The notes beneath the pieces are model-generated. The model was not told the origin of the DNA. It saw only the letters and a program-made list of their open reading frames with translations, and made no database searches. Source: CAYRNR01 sp964425605 (lineage in GTDB: Bacteria > Myxococcota_A > UBA796 > UBA9615 > CAYRNR01). Taken from it: a DNA stretch of 64,000 nucleotides. Shown in pieces: positions 7,053 through 15,670 of the stretch (its first letter is position 1; each line of letters opens with the position of its first letter). Where the stretch lies: contig CAYRNR010000027.1 in assembly GCA_964425605.1 (NCBI GenBank), positions 1 through 64,000 on the forward strand. Direction: 5' to 3'. Both the position numbers and the translations under genes were made by a program.

Positions 7053-8902
7053 GACTACAGACGATGGCCGCGTCGGTCTGCGCCCTGTGGATGCTGACCC
7101 AGGCGCAGTGCAAGAAGGCCGAGACCCACGAGCTGGAGCCCGGCAACACCGAGACGGGGGACCAGATCGATCCCGACGAGGTGGTGTCCGTGGGGATCCG
7201 CCCGTCGGTGGTCCAGATCGACCTGTTCACCCCCATCGATCTCAAAGCACACGCGCGCACGCGCGACGGCGGCTGGTACGACACCGTGGGGGGCACCTGG
7301 CGCTCCACCAACGACGACCGCGCCACCATCGACGAGAACGGCCACCTGATCCCCAGGAACCTGGGGCCGGTCCTCATCGAGTACCAGTGGGAGGGCATCG
7401 CCGCCGAGCCCGCCACCATCGAGATCGTCGCCCCGGGCAAGATGGACGTGACCGTGGTGGACGTGCGCAACGGGGATCCCGCCGCCGGGGTGAACGTCGC
7501 GGTGTCCTACGGTCACGAGTTCCTGGTCCAGGGTGTGACCGACGCCGCGGGCCAGGTTCGCCTGGAGGGCAGCTTCCAGGGGCTGGTCACGCTGTTCGCG
7601 TGGAAGGATGACGGATTCCGCGGCGCGGCCATCGCCCAGGTGGCGCCGCGACAGGTCTACCTGCCCATCTACCCCGCGGGGGAGGCCTACGGCGTGGGCT
7701 CGATGAAGGGGGTGGTCAACTTCGACGAGAGTGACATGGGCGAGGGCAACATCGGCGTGGCCCTGGCCGTGCCGTCCATCTTCGACAACCCCATCGCCCT
7801 GGAGGCCAAGCAGCTGCTGGGCGCGGACCAGGACCTGTCGGGGTACGGGCTGAACTGGACGGTGCCCGAGAACGTGCAGATCAGCGGCATCATGGACAAC
7901 TTCCACGGGGACGTGGAGCCGGGCCGGCGGGTGATCTTCGCCGCGGGCGGCGTGTACGACCTGGGCATCGCCCTGGAGCTGGCGCTGAACCTCGACACCT
8001 ACGGCACCGGCGCCATCTTCCCCACCATGACCAGCCACATCGACAACCTGCGCGTGGGGTTCAGCGAGCCCTACGACTTCGAACCCGATGGCGCCATCTC
8101 GGGCATCCAGATCGACCTGGAGACCGAGCTCCCCATCGAGACCTGGCTCGACCTGGCGCCCCCGCCGCCGGGGGGCTACTGGCCCGATCCGATCCTCGTG
8201 CTGTCCTGGCGCGAGTTCGCCAACTACGGCTACGTCGGCGTGGGCTTCGGCACGGGCGATCACCCCTACATGCCCGACGCCGATCCCCCGCAGGACGACG
8301 ACGACGACGACGACGACGCGACCGGGACCAACGCCCGCGGCGGGCTCGAGGAGCGCATCTGGATGCCGGTGCGGGAGGCCGCCCGCGACGGCATCTTCGA
8401 GGACGTGCCCAGCCGGCACCTGGCGTTCCTGTGGGAGGGCGGCGTCGACTACGACGGCCGCGCCACGGGGGTGGTCTCCACGCCCACGACCCGGGACAAG
8501 GTGGTGCTCCCGGACTTCCTCGAGCTGATCGACACGACGCAGCCCGCAGCGGACTCGTGGCACCTGCAGTGGGACTCCCCCGCGGGCTCGGACATGACGC
8601 GCCTCTACGCGCGCCCGGACTGCGCCCTGGACGACCTGGACCGCTGGTACGTGTTCGGCCCGGGCATGAACGAGTTCCGGTTCGCCACGGACGCGCCCAA
8701 GCTCCACGTCTACGGTCCCGAGACGACGTGCGACCCGGTCCGAGGCTGGGGGACGGTGTTCTCGCCCCACGTGTTCTCGCTGGAGCTCGTCAGCTACCAG
8801 TCGCTGATCAACATCCACGACGAGCCGGTGTGGGAGTACTGGGAGTACGTCAACCGGCGCACCTACGACCAGATCTTCGCCGACGGGGTGGACTTCCCCT
8901 GA
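7049..8902 (+). CDS. Large secreted protein with Ig-like N-terminal region
   Basis: 617 residues. The N-terminus MRLQTMAASVCALWMLTQAQC resembles a lipoprotein signal. Residues about 45-130 look like a bacterial Ig-like (BIG2-type) domain (IRPSVVQIDLFTPIDLKAHA..., WRSTNDDRATIDENG), followed by a carboxypeptidase-regulatory-like segment (TVVDVRNGDPAAGVNVAVS). The rest is not recognised and contains an internal run of eight Asp near residue 415. It is the fifth member of the overlapping cassette and is followed after ten bases by the sulfatase-like gene. Function unknown, extracellular or outer-membrane location inferred. Confidence 0.75.
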   Translation: MRLQTMAASVCALWMLTQAQCKKAETHELEPGNTETGDQIDPDEVVSVGIRPSVVQIDLFTPIDLKAHARTRDGGWYDTVGGTWRSTNDDRATIDENGHLIPRNLGPVLIEYQWEGIAAEPATIEIVAPGKMDVTVVDVRNGDPAAGVNVAVSYGHEFLVQGVTDAAGQVRLEGSFQGLVTLFAWKDDGFRGAAIAQVAPRQVYLPIYPAGEAYGVGSMKGVVNFDESDMGEGNIGVALAVPSIFDNPIALEAKQLLGADQDLSGYGLNWTVPENVQISGIMDNFHGDVEPGRRVIFAAGGVYDLGIALELALNLDTYGTGAIFPTMTSHIDNLRVGFSEPYDFEPDGAISGIQIDLETELPIETWLDLAPPPPGGYWPDPILVLSWREFANYGYVGVGFGTGDHPYMPDADPPQDDDDDDDDATGTNARGGLEERIWMPVREAARDGIFEDVPSRHLAFLWEGGVDYDGRATGVVSTPTTRDKVVLPDFLELIDTTQPAADSWHLQWDSPAGSDMTRLYARPDCALDDLDRWYVFGPGMNEFRFATDAPKLHVYGPETTCDPVRGWGTVFSPHVFSLELVSYQSLINIHDEPVWEYWEYVNRRTYDQIFADGVDFP

Positions 8903-8912
8903 GAGGCTCGAA

Positions 8913-11219
8913 ATGAAGACGCGAATCGCGTTCGCCGCGCTCGCCGTGGCCCTGGCGCTGCAGCCCGCCTGTAACCGCGGCGAGACCACCACCGCCGAGG
9001 AGGCCACGCCCGACGCGTCCAGGCCCTCGGTGCTCCTGATCACCCTCGACACCACCCGGGCGGACCGTCTGGGGATCTACGGCAACGACGGGGGCGCGAC
9101 GCCCCGCATGGACGCGCTGGCCTCCGAGGGCGTGGTGTTCCGCCGCGCGTTCTGCCACACACCGCTGACCATCCCCTCCCACGTGAGCATCTTCACGGGC
9201 CAGTACCCGGATCGCCACGGCGTGCGGGACAACGGCGATCACTTCCTGGCCGAGGACGCCACCACCCTGGCCGAGCGGTTCGACGCCGCCGGCTACGCCA
9301 CCGCCGCGTCCGTGGGCGCGTACGTGACCAACCACAAGTGGGGCTTCGGCCAGGGCTTCGACGACTACTACGACCACATCGAAGCCAACTACGAGATGAC
9401 CGACAACATCTGGCAGTCCGAGCGACGCGGCGACAAGGTGGTCGGGGACATGGTGGGCTGGCTCGAGGAGCACGCGGACGAGAGCTTCTTCGCCTGGGTC
9501 CACCTGTTCGATCCGCACCACCCCTACGAGCCCCCGGCCCCCTTCGACGAGACGTTCGCCAAGCGTCCCTACCTGGGCGAGATCGCCTACACGGACCAGC
9601 AGGTGGGCGTGCTCCTGGACACCCTCGAGCGCCTCGGCGCCGGCGACCGCACGGCCGTGATCGTCGCCGGGGACCACGGCGAGTCCTTCGGCAACCACAA
9701 GGAGCACCAGCACGGCATCTTCGTGTACAACGCCACCACCCACGTGCCGCTGATCCTCAAGCCCGCGGGCGGCTCGGCGCCGCAATGGGTCGAGGAGGCC
9801 GTGGGGCTCATCGACGTGACCCCCACCGTGCTCGGGATGGTCGGCCTGGAGGCAGACGCCGCCGACTTCGACGGGATCGACCTGTCCGGGACCATCGAGG
9901 GCGAGCAGCCCCCGCGCCGCGCCATCTACGGCGAGTCCATGTACGCGCGCTACCACTTCGGCTGGTCCGAGCAGCGCATGGTCGTGCAGTGGCCCTACAA
10001 GTACATCGCCTCGACGCGGCCCGAGCTGTTCGAGATCGACGCGGACGCCAAGGAGCACGACAACCTGACCGAGTCCCTCCCGGACAAGGCCGCCGAGCTG
10101 GCCGCCATCCTCGATGCCCGGCCTGCCCACGAGTCGTCGGGGAACACCTCGACCATCGACCCGGAGACCGCGGCCCGCCTCGAGGCGCTCGGGTACGTGG
10201 CGACCCAGGTGGAGGTGGAGGAGGGCGCCGTTCTCCCCGATCCCAAGGACAAGACCGACGTGCTGGCCAAGTTCGCCCGGGGTACGGCCGCCATGCGCAC
10301 CGGCAACGCCGCCCAGGCCCGCAAGCTGTACGAGGAGGTGGTGGAGTCCGAGCCGCAGCTCGTGGATCCCCGCTGCATGCTCGCTCAGATCTGCATCCGA
10401 ACCGGCGACGTGGCCGAGGCCATCCGCCAGCTGGACGAGGCGGATCGGATGGCGCCGGGGCGCACGAGCATCCTCTCCCTGCGGGCCCTGGCCCTGGCGG
10501 TAGACGGCCGCACCGACGAGGCGCTGCTGGAGCTGGAGCGGGCGCTGGTCGTGGACAACCAGGACGCGCGGGTCTGGACGCGCATGCTCGAGGTGCTGTT
10601 CGAGGCCCAGCAGTACGACGAGGTGGTGGCCAGAGCCCAGGAGGCGGAGGACGTGCTCCCGGGGGTGCCCGCGGTCGCGAGCTATCGCGGCGCTGCCCTC
10701 GTGGCCATGGGCAGGCCCGAAGAGGCGCGTCCGGTGCTCGAGGCCTCCCTCTCCGGGGGCCACAACCCGCCATGGGCCAACTTCGCATTCGGCGTCATGG
10801 CCGCCGACGAGGGCGACGCCGAGGCGTCCCTGGGCTACTTCCTCGCGGAGTACGGCGTGTACCCCGAGCACCGCACGGCCCTGTACTCGGCCGTCATGCA
10901 GCTCGAGGCCCTTGGGCGCAGCGAGGAGGTCCTGGAGTGGTCGCACGTCGCGCTGACCACCAACTCGGGCCACGTCGGGATGCAGCGGGCCCACGGCCAG
11001 GCCCTGTTCAACCTCGAACGCTACGACGAGTCCCTGGACTCCGTGAACACCTGCCTCGCCATCCAGCCCGAGGAGGCGGACTGCACCATGCTCCTGGCCA
11101 ACGTCCTGGCCAAGCTGGGTCGCACCGTGGAGGGCGAGGAGGCATTCCAGCGCGCGGTGGATCTCAAGCGCCAGCAGCTGCCGGTGGGCGCCTCGGTGGA
11201 GGGACGGCGGGTTCAGTAG
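8913..11219 (+). CDS. Sulfatase-superfamily lipoprotein fused to TPR repeats
   Basis: 768 residues with a lipoprotein signal (lipobox LQPAC). Residues about 38-400 form an alkaline phosphatase/sulfatase fold: LLITLDTTRADRLG with metal ligand D46, TPLTIPSHVSIFTG, and DHGE at 254-257. At the position of the formylglycine Cys/Ser of true sulfatases there is Thr86 (TIPSH), and the following Arg is His90. So it is probably not a formylglycine sulfatase but a phosphatase or phospho/alkyl-transferase using Thr, as in related superfamily branches. Residues about 420-750 are TPR-like helices. It ends overlapping the convergent TPR gene by seven bases. Confidence 0.85.
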   Translation: MKTRIAFAALAVALALQPACNRGETTTAEEATPDASRPSVLLITLDTTRADRLGIYGNDGGATPRMDALASEGVVFRRAFCHTPLTIPSHVSIFTGQYPDRHGVRDNGDHFLAEDATTLAERFDAAGYATAASVGAYVTNHKWGFGQGFDDYYDHIEANYEMTDNIWQSERRGDKVVGDMVGWLEEHADESFFAWVHLFDPHHPYEPPAPFDETFAKRPYLGEIAYTDQQVGVLLDTLERLGAGDRTAVIVAGDHGESFGNHKEHQHGIFVYNATTHVPLILKPAGGSAPQWVEEAVGLIDVTPTVLGMVGLEADAADFDGIDLSGTIEGEQPPRRAIYGESMYARYHFGWSEQRMVVQWPYKYIASTRPELFEIDADAKEHDNLTESLPDKAAELAAILDARPAHESSGNTSTIDPETAARLEALGYVATQVEVEEGAVLPDPKDKTDVLAKFARGTAAMRTGNAAQARKLYEEVVESEPQLVDPRCMLAQICIRTGDVAEAIRQLDEADRMAPGRTSILSLRALALAVDGRTDEALLELERALVVDNQDARVWTRMLEVLFEAQQYDEVVARAQEAEDVLPGVPAVASYRGAALVAMGRPEEARPVLEASLSGGHNPPWANFAFGVMAADEGDAEASLGYFLAEYGVYPEHRTALYSAVMQLEALGRSEEVLEWSHVALTTNSGHVGMQRAHGQALFNLERYDESLDSVNTCLAIQPEEADCTMLLANVLAKLGRTVEGEEAFQRAVDLKRQQLPVGASVEGRRVQ

Positions 11220-12268
11220 GCCGGCGCGACCCGGGAGAGCTCCCCGATCAGATCGTCCTCGACGTGCCGGTCCCAGGCGGGGATGCCCCGCTCGCGGGCC
11301 AGGTCCAGGAGTCGGCGCGCGTCATCGATGCGTCCCTGGCGCGTACGGAGCACAGCCTCGGTGAGGATGGGCGACGGGTGCAGGGGCCACCGCAGCCGGG
11401 CCACCTCCAGGTGGGCCTCGGCGCCGGCGAGATCACCCAGATCGCACGCGATCCGGGCGACGATCGACACGCCATAGGGGTCCTGCGGCTCCTGCTTGCA
11501 CCGACCCGCCTGCTGTTCGGCCGTGTCCAGCATTCCCAGCAGGCGTGACGCCTCGGCGCGCCACAGCAGGACCGAGTCGGCGGTGCGCGTCCGCGGCGCG
11601 TAGTGGGTGTAGGGCTCCACCGATTCCCCGACGAGGTCCTCGTGGGACAGCGCCACCAGGGTGCCGAGGATCATCCCGCTGCGGTGGGTCTTGCCCTCCT
11701 GCGCGATCTCCTCGGCGACCAGGGAGGCGCCGGCGACATCACCCTCGGCCAGCGCGGCTCGCACCGCCAGAGCGGACGAGCTGCGCCCGAGGTAGCCGGC
11801 GTCGCGCATCTGCCAGACCACGTCCATGGACTCGAGGAAGAGCCCATGCCGCTGCAGGTGGGTGCCGAGCTGACTCAGGCGGGTCGGGTCTACGGACAGA
11901 TCGGCCGCCTGCTCCAGGTACCGTGCGGCGGCGACCAGGTCCCCCTCGGCCTCGGACAGACAGGCCCGCGCCTCGTAGATCATCGGCTCGGTGAGGTCCC
12001 GCTGCTCTGCACCCTCGATGCTGATCGAGGCCTTGTCCAGCTCGCCGAGCCGGCAGTGGCACAGGGCCATCCCGGCGAGGGGTCCCGCCAGGGCCGGGCG
12101 GCCCTGATGGGCGTCGCGGTACTGGCGCGCCGCAGCGCGGAAGGCCTCCCGCCGCAGCAGCTTGCTGGCCATGGGGTGGCGGTACTCGGCGGCCGACGCC
12201 AGCGGCGCGGAGACGAGCATGGCCAGGGCGAGCACGACGCCGAAGCCGGTGATCTTCGAATCTCGCAC
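11213..12268 (-). CDS. Secreted TPR-repeat protein
   Basis: About 351 residues. A GTG start at 12268 gives MRDSKITGFGVVLALAMLVS...ASAAEY, a good Sec signal with a cleavage site after ASA. An alternative TTG at 12280 lies inside the upstream terminator T-run and is less likely. The mature part is helical with many A-x2-L-x3-A repeats typical of TPR units (for example LAGMALCHCRLGELDKA, IACDLGDLAGAEAHLEVARL). Probably a periplasmic scaffold. Its 3' end overlaps the convergent sulfatase-TPR gene, and the two may be functionally related through their TPR parts. Partner unknown. Confidence 0.75.
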   Translation of the reverse strand: MRDSKITGFGVVLALAMLVSAPLASAAEYRHPMASKLLRREAFRAAARQYRDAHQGRPALAGPLAGMALCHCRLGELDKASISIEGAEQRDLTEPMIYEARACLSEAEGDLVAAARYLEQAADLSVDPTRLSQLGTHLQRHGLFLESMDVVWQMRDAGYLGRSSSALAVRAALAEGDVAGASLVAEEIAQEGKTHRSGMILGTLVALSHEDLVGESVEPYTHYAPRTRTADSVLLWRAEASRLLGMLDTAEQQAGRCKQEPQDPYGVSIVARIACDLGDLAGAEAHLEVARLRWPLHPSPILTEAVLRTRQGRIDDARRLLDLARERGIPAWDRHVEDDLIGELSRVAPAY

Positions 12269-12278
12269 GGTCCAGACC

Positions 12279-12318
12279 AAAAAAAAGGACGGGGTGGCTC
12301 GGATGAACCACCCCGTCC
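12279..12318 (-). terminator. Rho-independent terminator
   Basis: On the minus strand, an 11-bp stem (GGACGGGGTGG / CCACCCCGTCC) is followed directly by eight T. It ends transcription of the lipoprotein gene at 12341 just before the TPR gene at 11213. Confidence 0.9.
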
Positions 12319-12340
12319 GTTCAGTCGCGTTCAGAATCGA

Positions 12341-12931
12341 CTAGATGCCGACACCAGTCAGGCTCTGGACGATGTTGTAGTTGGGAGCACCCGCGGTGGT
12401 CTCCTCGGTGGACGTCTGGCCGGTCATGTCCGAACCGCCGCCCGTGATGTTCCAGTACCCCTCCTGGGTGAAGGCGTAGTCGTAGTAGTAGCCGTCGTAC
12501 CAGAAGTCGACGGTGTCGCCAGCCTGCGTGCCGTAGTACCACCAGTACCAGGCCGTGCCGTAGTAGCCAGCGTACTCGAGGTACACGGCGCCAGAGCCGT
12601 AGCCCATGGAGTAGGTGCCGTCAGCCAGCTGCCAGCACCAGAGGCACTCGCCATTCTCGTTCATGGTCGAGAAGGTGATGCTGAAGGTGTACACGCATCC
12701 GGGGCAGTCGCCCGTGGCGTCGTCATCGTCGCCCACGGCGTCGTCGTCGTCACCCACGGCGTCGTCGTCGTCGCCCACGGCGTCGTCGTCGTCGCCCACG
12801 GCGTCGTCGTCGTCACCAGCGGCGTCGTCGTCGTCGTCGCCCTCGGAGTCCGGGGGGCAGCCAAACAGGGCCAGCCCGAGGCCCAGGAAGGCCATGATGA
12901 ACAGCTTGGTCAAAAGGCTCAGGTTCCTCAT
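12341..12931 (-). CDS. Poly-Asp lipoprotein with aromatic-rich domain, copy 1
   Basis: 196 residues: signal peptide with lipobox ALFGC, then five to six tandem AVGDDDD units (21-bp DNA repeat) as a tether, then a domain of about 120 residues beginning CPGCVYTF. The domain carries two CLWCW-type cysteines and a dense aromatic stretch, AWYWWYYG then DFWYDGYYYDYAF and QEGYWNITGGG. It is a paralogue of the next gene at 13116, with the same order of motifs. It looks like a compact beta-rich surface domain with two disulfides; I know no named family. Followed by a strong terminator. Confidence 0.85.
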   Translation of the reverse strand: MRNLSLLTKLFIMAFLGLGLALFGCPPDSEGDDDDDAAGDDDDAVGDDDDAVGDDDDAVGDDDDAVGDDDDATGDCPGCVYTFSITFSTMNENGECLWCWQLADGTYSMGYGSGAVYLEYAGYYGTAWYWWYYGTQAGDTVDFWYDGYYYDYAFTQEGYWNITGGGSDMTGQTSTEETTAGAPNYNIVQSLTGVGI

Positions 12932-13052
12932 CTCGCTCTCCTCATCTCATCATTGCCCTGGGTGTTGAAGGGCCGCTCTCGCTTACCGGGCACTCCAGGG
13001 CCATGTGTGCCCCCGGCCGTGCGGGTACATATACCAGCACGTTTCCGAGTTG

Positions 13053-13080
13053 TCACAGGGTTCGTTTGATCCCGCGTAGA
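13053..13080. promoter_or_regulatory. Conserved upstream block, copy 1
   Basis: TCACAGGG-x3-GTTTGATCCCG-x-G-x-AGA about 120 bp upstream of the lipoprotein start at 12931. The same block is found before the paralogue. It may be a shared operator or simply duplicated with the gene. Confidence 0.35.
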
Positions 13081-13115
13081 AATTAGCCCGGTGCGGTTGC
13101 AGGCCCCGGTTCCGC

Positions 13116-13760
13116 CTAGTTTCCGGTGCCCGTCAGCTGCTGTACGCAGCGGTAGGACATCTCGCCTGCGGTGGTCTCCTCGACCATGGCCCGGCCGGTC
13201 ATGGCGGAGCCCCCGCCGGTGATGTTCCAGTAGCCCTCCTGGGCGAAGGCGTAGTCGTAGTAGTACCCCTCGTACCAGAAGTCCACGGTGTTGCCGTTCT
13301 GGGAGCCGTAGTACCACCAGTACCAGGCCGCGCCGTATCCCCCGTCGTAGTGGAGGTAGATCGTGCCGCCGCCGTACCCCATGTCGTACGTCCCGTCCTC
13401 CAGGTCCCAGCACCACAGGCACTGGCCCTTCTGGGCGGCGGTGGTGAAGGTCACCGCGAACTCGTAGACGCAGCCTGGGCATTCACCCGACGCGTCGTCG
13501 TCGTCACCCACGACGTCGTCGTCGTCGCCCACGATGTCGTCATCGTCCCCGATCGCGTCGTCGTCGTCGTCGCCCACCGCGTCGTCGTCGTCGTCGTCCA
13601 GGTCGCCGGTGTCGTCGTCGCCCTCGACGTCATCGTCGTCGCCCACCTGGTCGTCGTCGTCGTCGTCGCTCCAGTCGGGCGGAGCCGGTGGACAACCGAA
13701 CAGGACCACCCCCAGGAACGTCGCCAGGGTCAACCTCACCGCTGCATTCGATACCGTCAT
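13116..13760 (-). CDS. Poly-Asp lipoprotein with aromatic-rich domain, copy 2
   Basis: 214 residues with lipobox VLFGC and a longer, less regular Asp tether (DDDDDDQVGDDDD...). The C-terminal domain matches copy 1 closely: CPGCVYEF, CLWCWDLEDGTYDMGYG, AWYWWYYGSQNG, DFWYEGYYYDYAF, EGYWNITGGG. The tandem arrangement points to a local duplication in which tether length diverged faster than the domain. Each copy has a similar 28-bp block upstream (see 13053 and 13809), suggesting separate but co-regulated promoters. Function unknown. Confidence 0.85.
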   Translation of the reverse strand: MTVSNAAVRLTLATFLGVVLFGCPPAPPDWSDDDDDDQVGDDDDVEGDDDTGDLDDDDDDAVGDDDDDAIGDDDDIVGDDDDVVGDDDDASGECPGCVYEFAVTFTTAAQKGQCLWCWDLEDGTYDMGYGGGTIYLHYDGGYGAAWYWWYYGSQNGNTVDFWYEGYYYDYAFAQEGYWNITGGGSAMTGRAMVEETTAGEMSYRCVQQLTGTGN

Positions 13761-13808
13761 CTCGGCCTCCGCTCCTCCACGACGCGCGCCGCGCCGAGGC
13801 CCACCGTA

Positions 13809-13838
13809 TCACAGGGCAGGTTTGATCCCGGGGCAGAA
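13809..13838. promoter_or_regulatory. Conserved upstream block, copy 2
   Basis: TCACAGGG-x3-GTTTGATCCCG-x3-CAGAA about 50 bp upstream of the start at 13760. It also lies 40 bp upstream of the plus-strand gene at 13878, where TTTGAT plus TGTAAT 18 bp on could act as its promoter. Confidence 0.35.
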
Positions 13839-13877
13839 TGGGCCTGTAATAGGGGGCCACACGACCAGGAGCTCCCC

Positions 13878-14519
13878 GTGGATCCTTGCCTCGCCCCGAC
13901 GCGCACCATCGAGTGCGATCACCCCTACATCCGCGAGCTGGCCGCGGCCCTGTGCGAAGGTGTGGACGACCCCGCCGGCCGCGCGGTGCGCCTGTTCGAG
14001 TACGTCCGCGACCGGGTCCGCTACACCGTGCACGTGGACTTCGCGGACATCGAGGCGTACCGGGCGTCGGTCACCCTCGAGCGGGGCAACGGCTTCTGCG
14101 TGCCCAAGTCGATCCTCCTCGCGGCGCTGGCGCGCGCCGAGGGGATTCCGGCCCGGCTCCACTTCGCCGATCTGCGCAACAGGCTCGTGCCCGACGATCT
14201 ACGCGCCCTGATGGACACCGACGTCTTCTACTTCCACGGATACGTGGAGATGCAGCTGGACGGGCGCTGGCTCAAGGTCACGCCGTCGTTCGATCCCGAG
14301 ACCTGCCGCCGCCGGGGCATCGTCCCCACCGTGTTCGACGGCCGGTCCGACGCCCTGCTCAGCCCCCTCGACGCGGCGGGGCGACCCCAGTTCGAGTACC
14401 TGAGAGACCGCGGGCCCAGCGACGACCTGCCCTTCGACGAGCTCCTCGCGACCCTGTACCGCGAGTACCCCCACTACCAACCCGACGCGTGGAACGACGC
14501 GTTCGAGCAGGAGGCGTGA
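13878..14519 (+). CDS. Transglutaminase-like cysteine protease-fold protein
   Basis: 213 residues from a GTG with AGGAG six bases upstream. The catalytic triad context of the transglutaminase-like superfamily is clear: GNGFCVPKSILLAALARAEGIPARLH (Cys near residue 76), FHGYVEMQLDGRW (His) and KVTPSFD (Asp). No signal peptide, so it is cytoplasmic. Members hydrolyse or cross-link peptide amide bonds; the substrate here is unknown. Its stop overlaps the start of the GH105-like gene (TGATG), so the two are probably co-translated. Confidence 0.85.
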   Translation: MDPCLAPTRTIECDHPYIRELAAALCEGVDDPAGRAVRLFEYVRDRVRYTVHVDFADIEAYRASVTLERGNGFCVPKSILLAALARAEGIPARLHFADLRNRLVPDDLRALMDTDVFYFHGYVEMQLDGRWLKVTPSFDPETCRRRGIVPTVFDGRSDALLSPLDAAGRPQFEYLRDRGPSDDLPFDELLATLYREYPHYQPDAWNDAFEQEA

Positions 14520-15670
14520 TGCGCACCGCCTGGCCCCTGGTCCTGCTGCTGCTCGCGACCCCTGGCTGCGAGGGCGACCCGGGAGCGGACGACGACGACG
14601 ACACCACCGCCGGTGACGACCTGCTCGACAACGCCGAGATCGTCTCACGCCTGGCCGACCAGTGGATCGCGGCCGAGCCCCCCGAGGACCAGTACTGGGA
14701 CTGGATGGACGCCGTGTACATGATGGGCATGGTGCGGGCGTCGGAGCTGACCGGCGCTGCCGAGCACCTGGCCTACCCGGCGGCGTGGGTGGACCACTAC
14801 TACGCGGACATCGAGGATCGGTACCCCGACGCGTCCGACCGCGTGGCCCCCAACATGGTGGCGGTGGAGCTGATGCGCCTGTACGGAGACGAGCGCTACG
14901 ACGCCATCCCACCCCAGGTGGACGACTACCTCGCCACGGTCCCCACCACCAGCGGCGGCGCCGTGTTGCACTGGGGGACCCAGTTCCCCGACCGCGAGGA
15001 GGTCCTCATCGACTCGCTGTTCATGGTCGGCGGCTACCTCACCGCCATGGCGCACCACACCGGCGACGGGATCTACCTGGACGCGTTCGCCGACCAGGTC
15101 GAGGTGTTCGCCGACCTGTGTCGCGATCCCGACGAGGGGCTGTTCCTGCACGCCTGGGACGAGGCCGGCCAGGTCAACGTGCCCGCGGATCCCATCTACT
15201 GGGGCCGCGGCAACGGCTGGATCGCGGCGGTCACGGCCTGGTGGCTGTCCGTGGCACCGGCCGACCACGCCGACCGAGCCCTGGTGGAGGACGTCTACCG
15301 CGGGGTCGTGGACGGGTTCGTGCGCTACCAGGACGACAGCGGCCTGTTCTACACGGTGCTCAACCGCCCCGGCGACACCGACAACTACCTCGAGACGTCC
15401 TGCACGGCCCTGTTCGCCTACGGCCTGGCCCTCGGCCTGGACGCCGGCGTGCTCTCCGACGACGAGTACCGCCCGGCCCTCGTCGCGGCCCACGCCGGCC
15501 TGCTGGGCCAGCTCCGCGAGGAGGACGACGGGCACCTCACCCTGCTCGACACCTCCTTCGGCACCGTGCCCACCAGCTACGAGAACTACGTCGGTATCCC
15601 GCTGGTGGACGACCTCAAGATGGGGGTGGGCACCACGCTGATGGCGCTGGCCCAGTCAGACGGGAACTAG
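14519..15670 (+). CDS. GH88/GH105-like unsaturated glycuronyl hydrolase lipoprotein
   Basis: 383 residues; lipobox ATPGC and a short Asp tether precede an alpha/alpha-barrel domain. Recognisable blocks are DSLFMVGGYLTAMAHHTGD, FLHAWDEAG, YWGRGNGWIAAVTAWW and a later GLFYTVLNRPGDTDNYLETS, which match the YteR-like family that removes unsaturated galacturonate from rhamnogalacturonan fragments. The substrate is inferred from family only. It overlaps the thioesterase gene on the other strand by 15 bases at the 3' ends. Confidence 0.8.
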   Translation: MRTAWPLVLLLLATPGCEGDPGADDDDDTTAGDDLLDNAEIVSRLADQWIAAEPPEDQYWDWMDAVYMMGMVRASELTGAAEHLAYPAAWVDHYYADIEDRYPDASDRVAPNMVAVELMRLYGDERYDAIPPQVDDYLATVPTTSGGAVLHWGTQFPDREEVLIDSLFMVGGYLTAMAHHTGDGIYLDAFADQVEVFADLCRDPDEGLFLHAWDEAGQVNVPADPIYWGRGNGWIAAVTAWWLSVAPADHADRALVEDVYRGVVDGFVRYQDDSGLFYTVLNRPGDTDNYLETSCTALFAYGLALGLDAGVLSDDEYRPALVAAHAGLLGQLREEDDGHLTLLDTSFGTVPTSYENYVGIPLVDDLKMGVGTTLMALAQSDGN

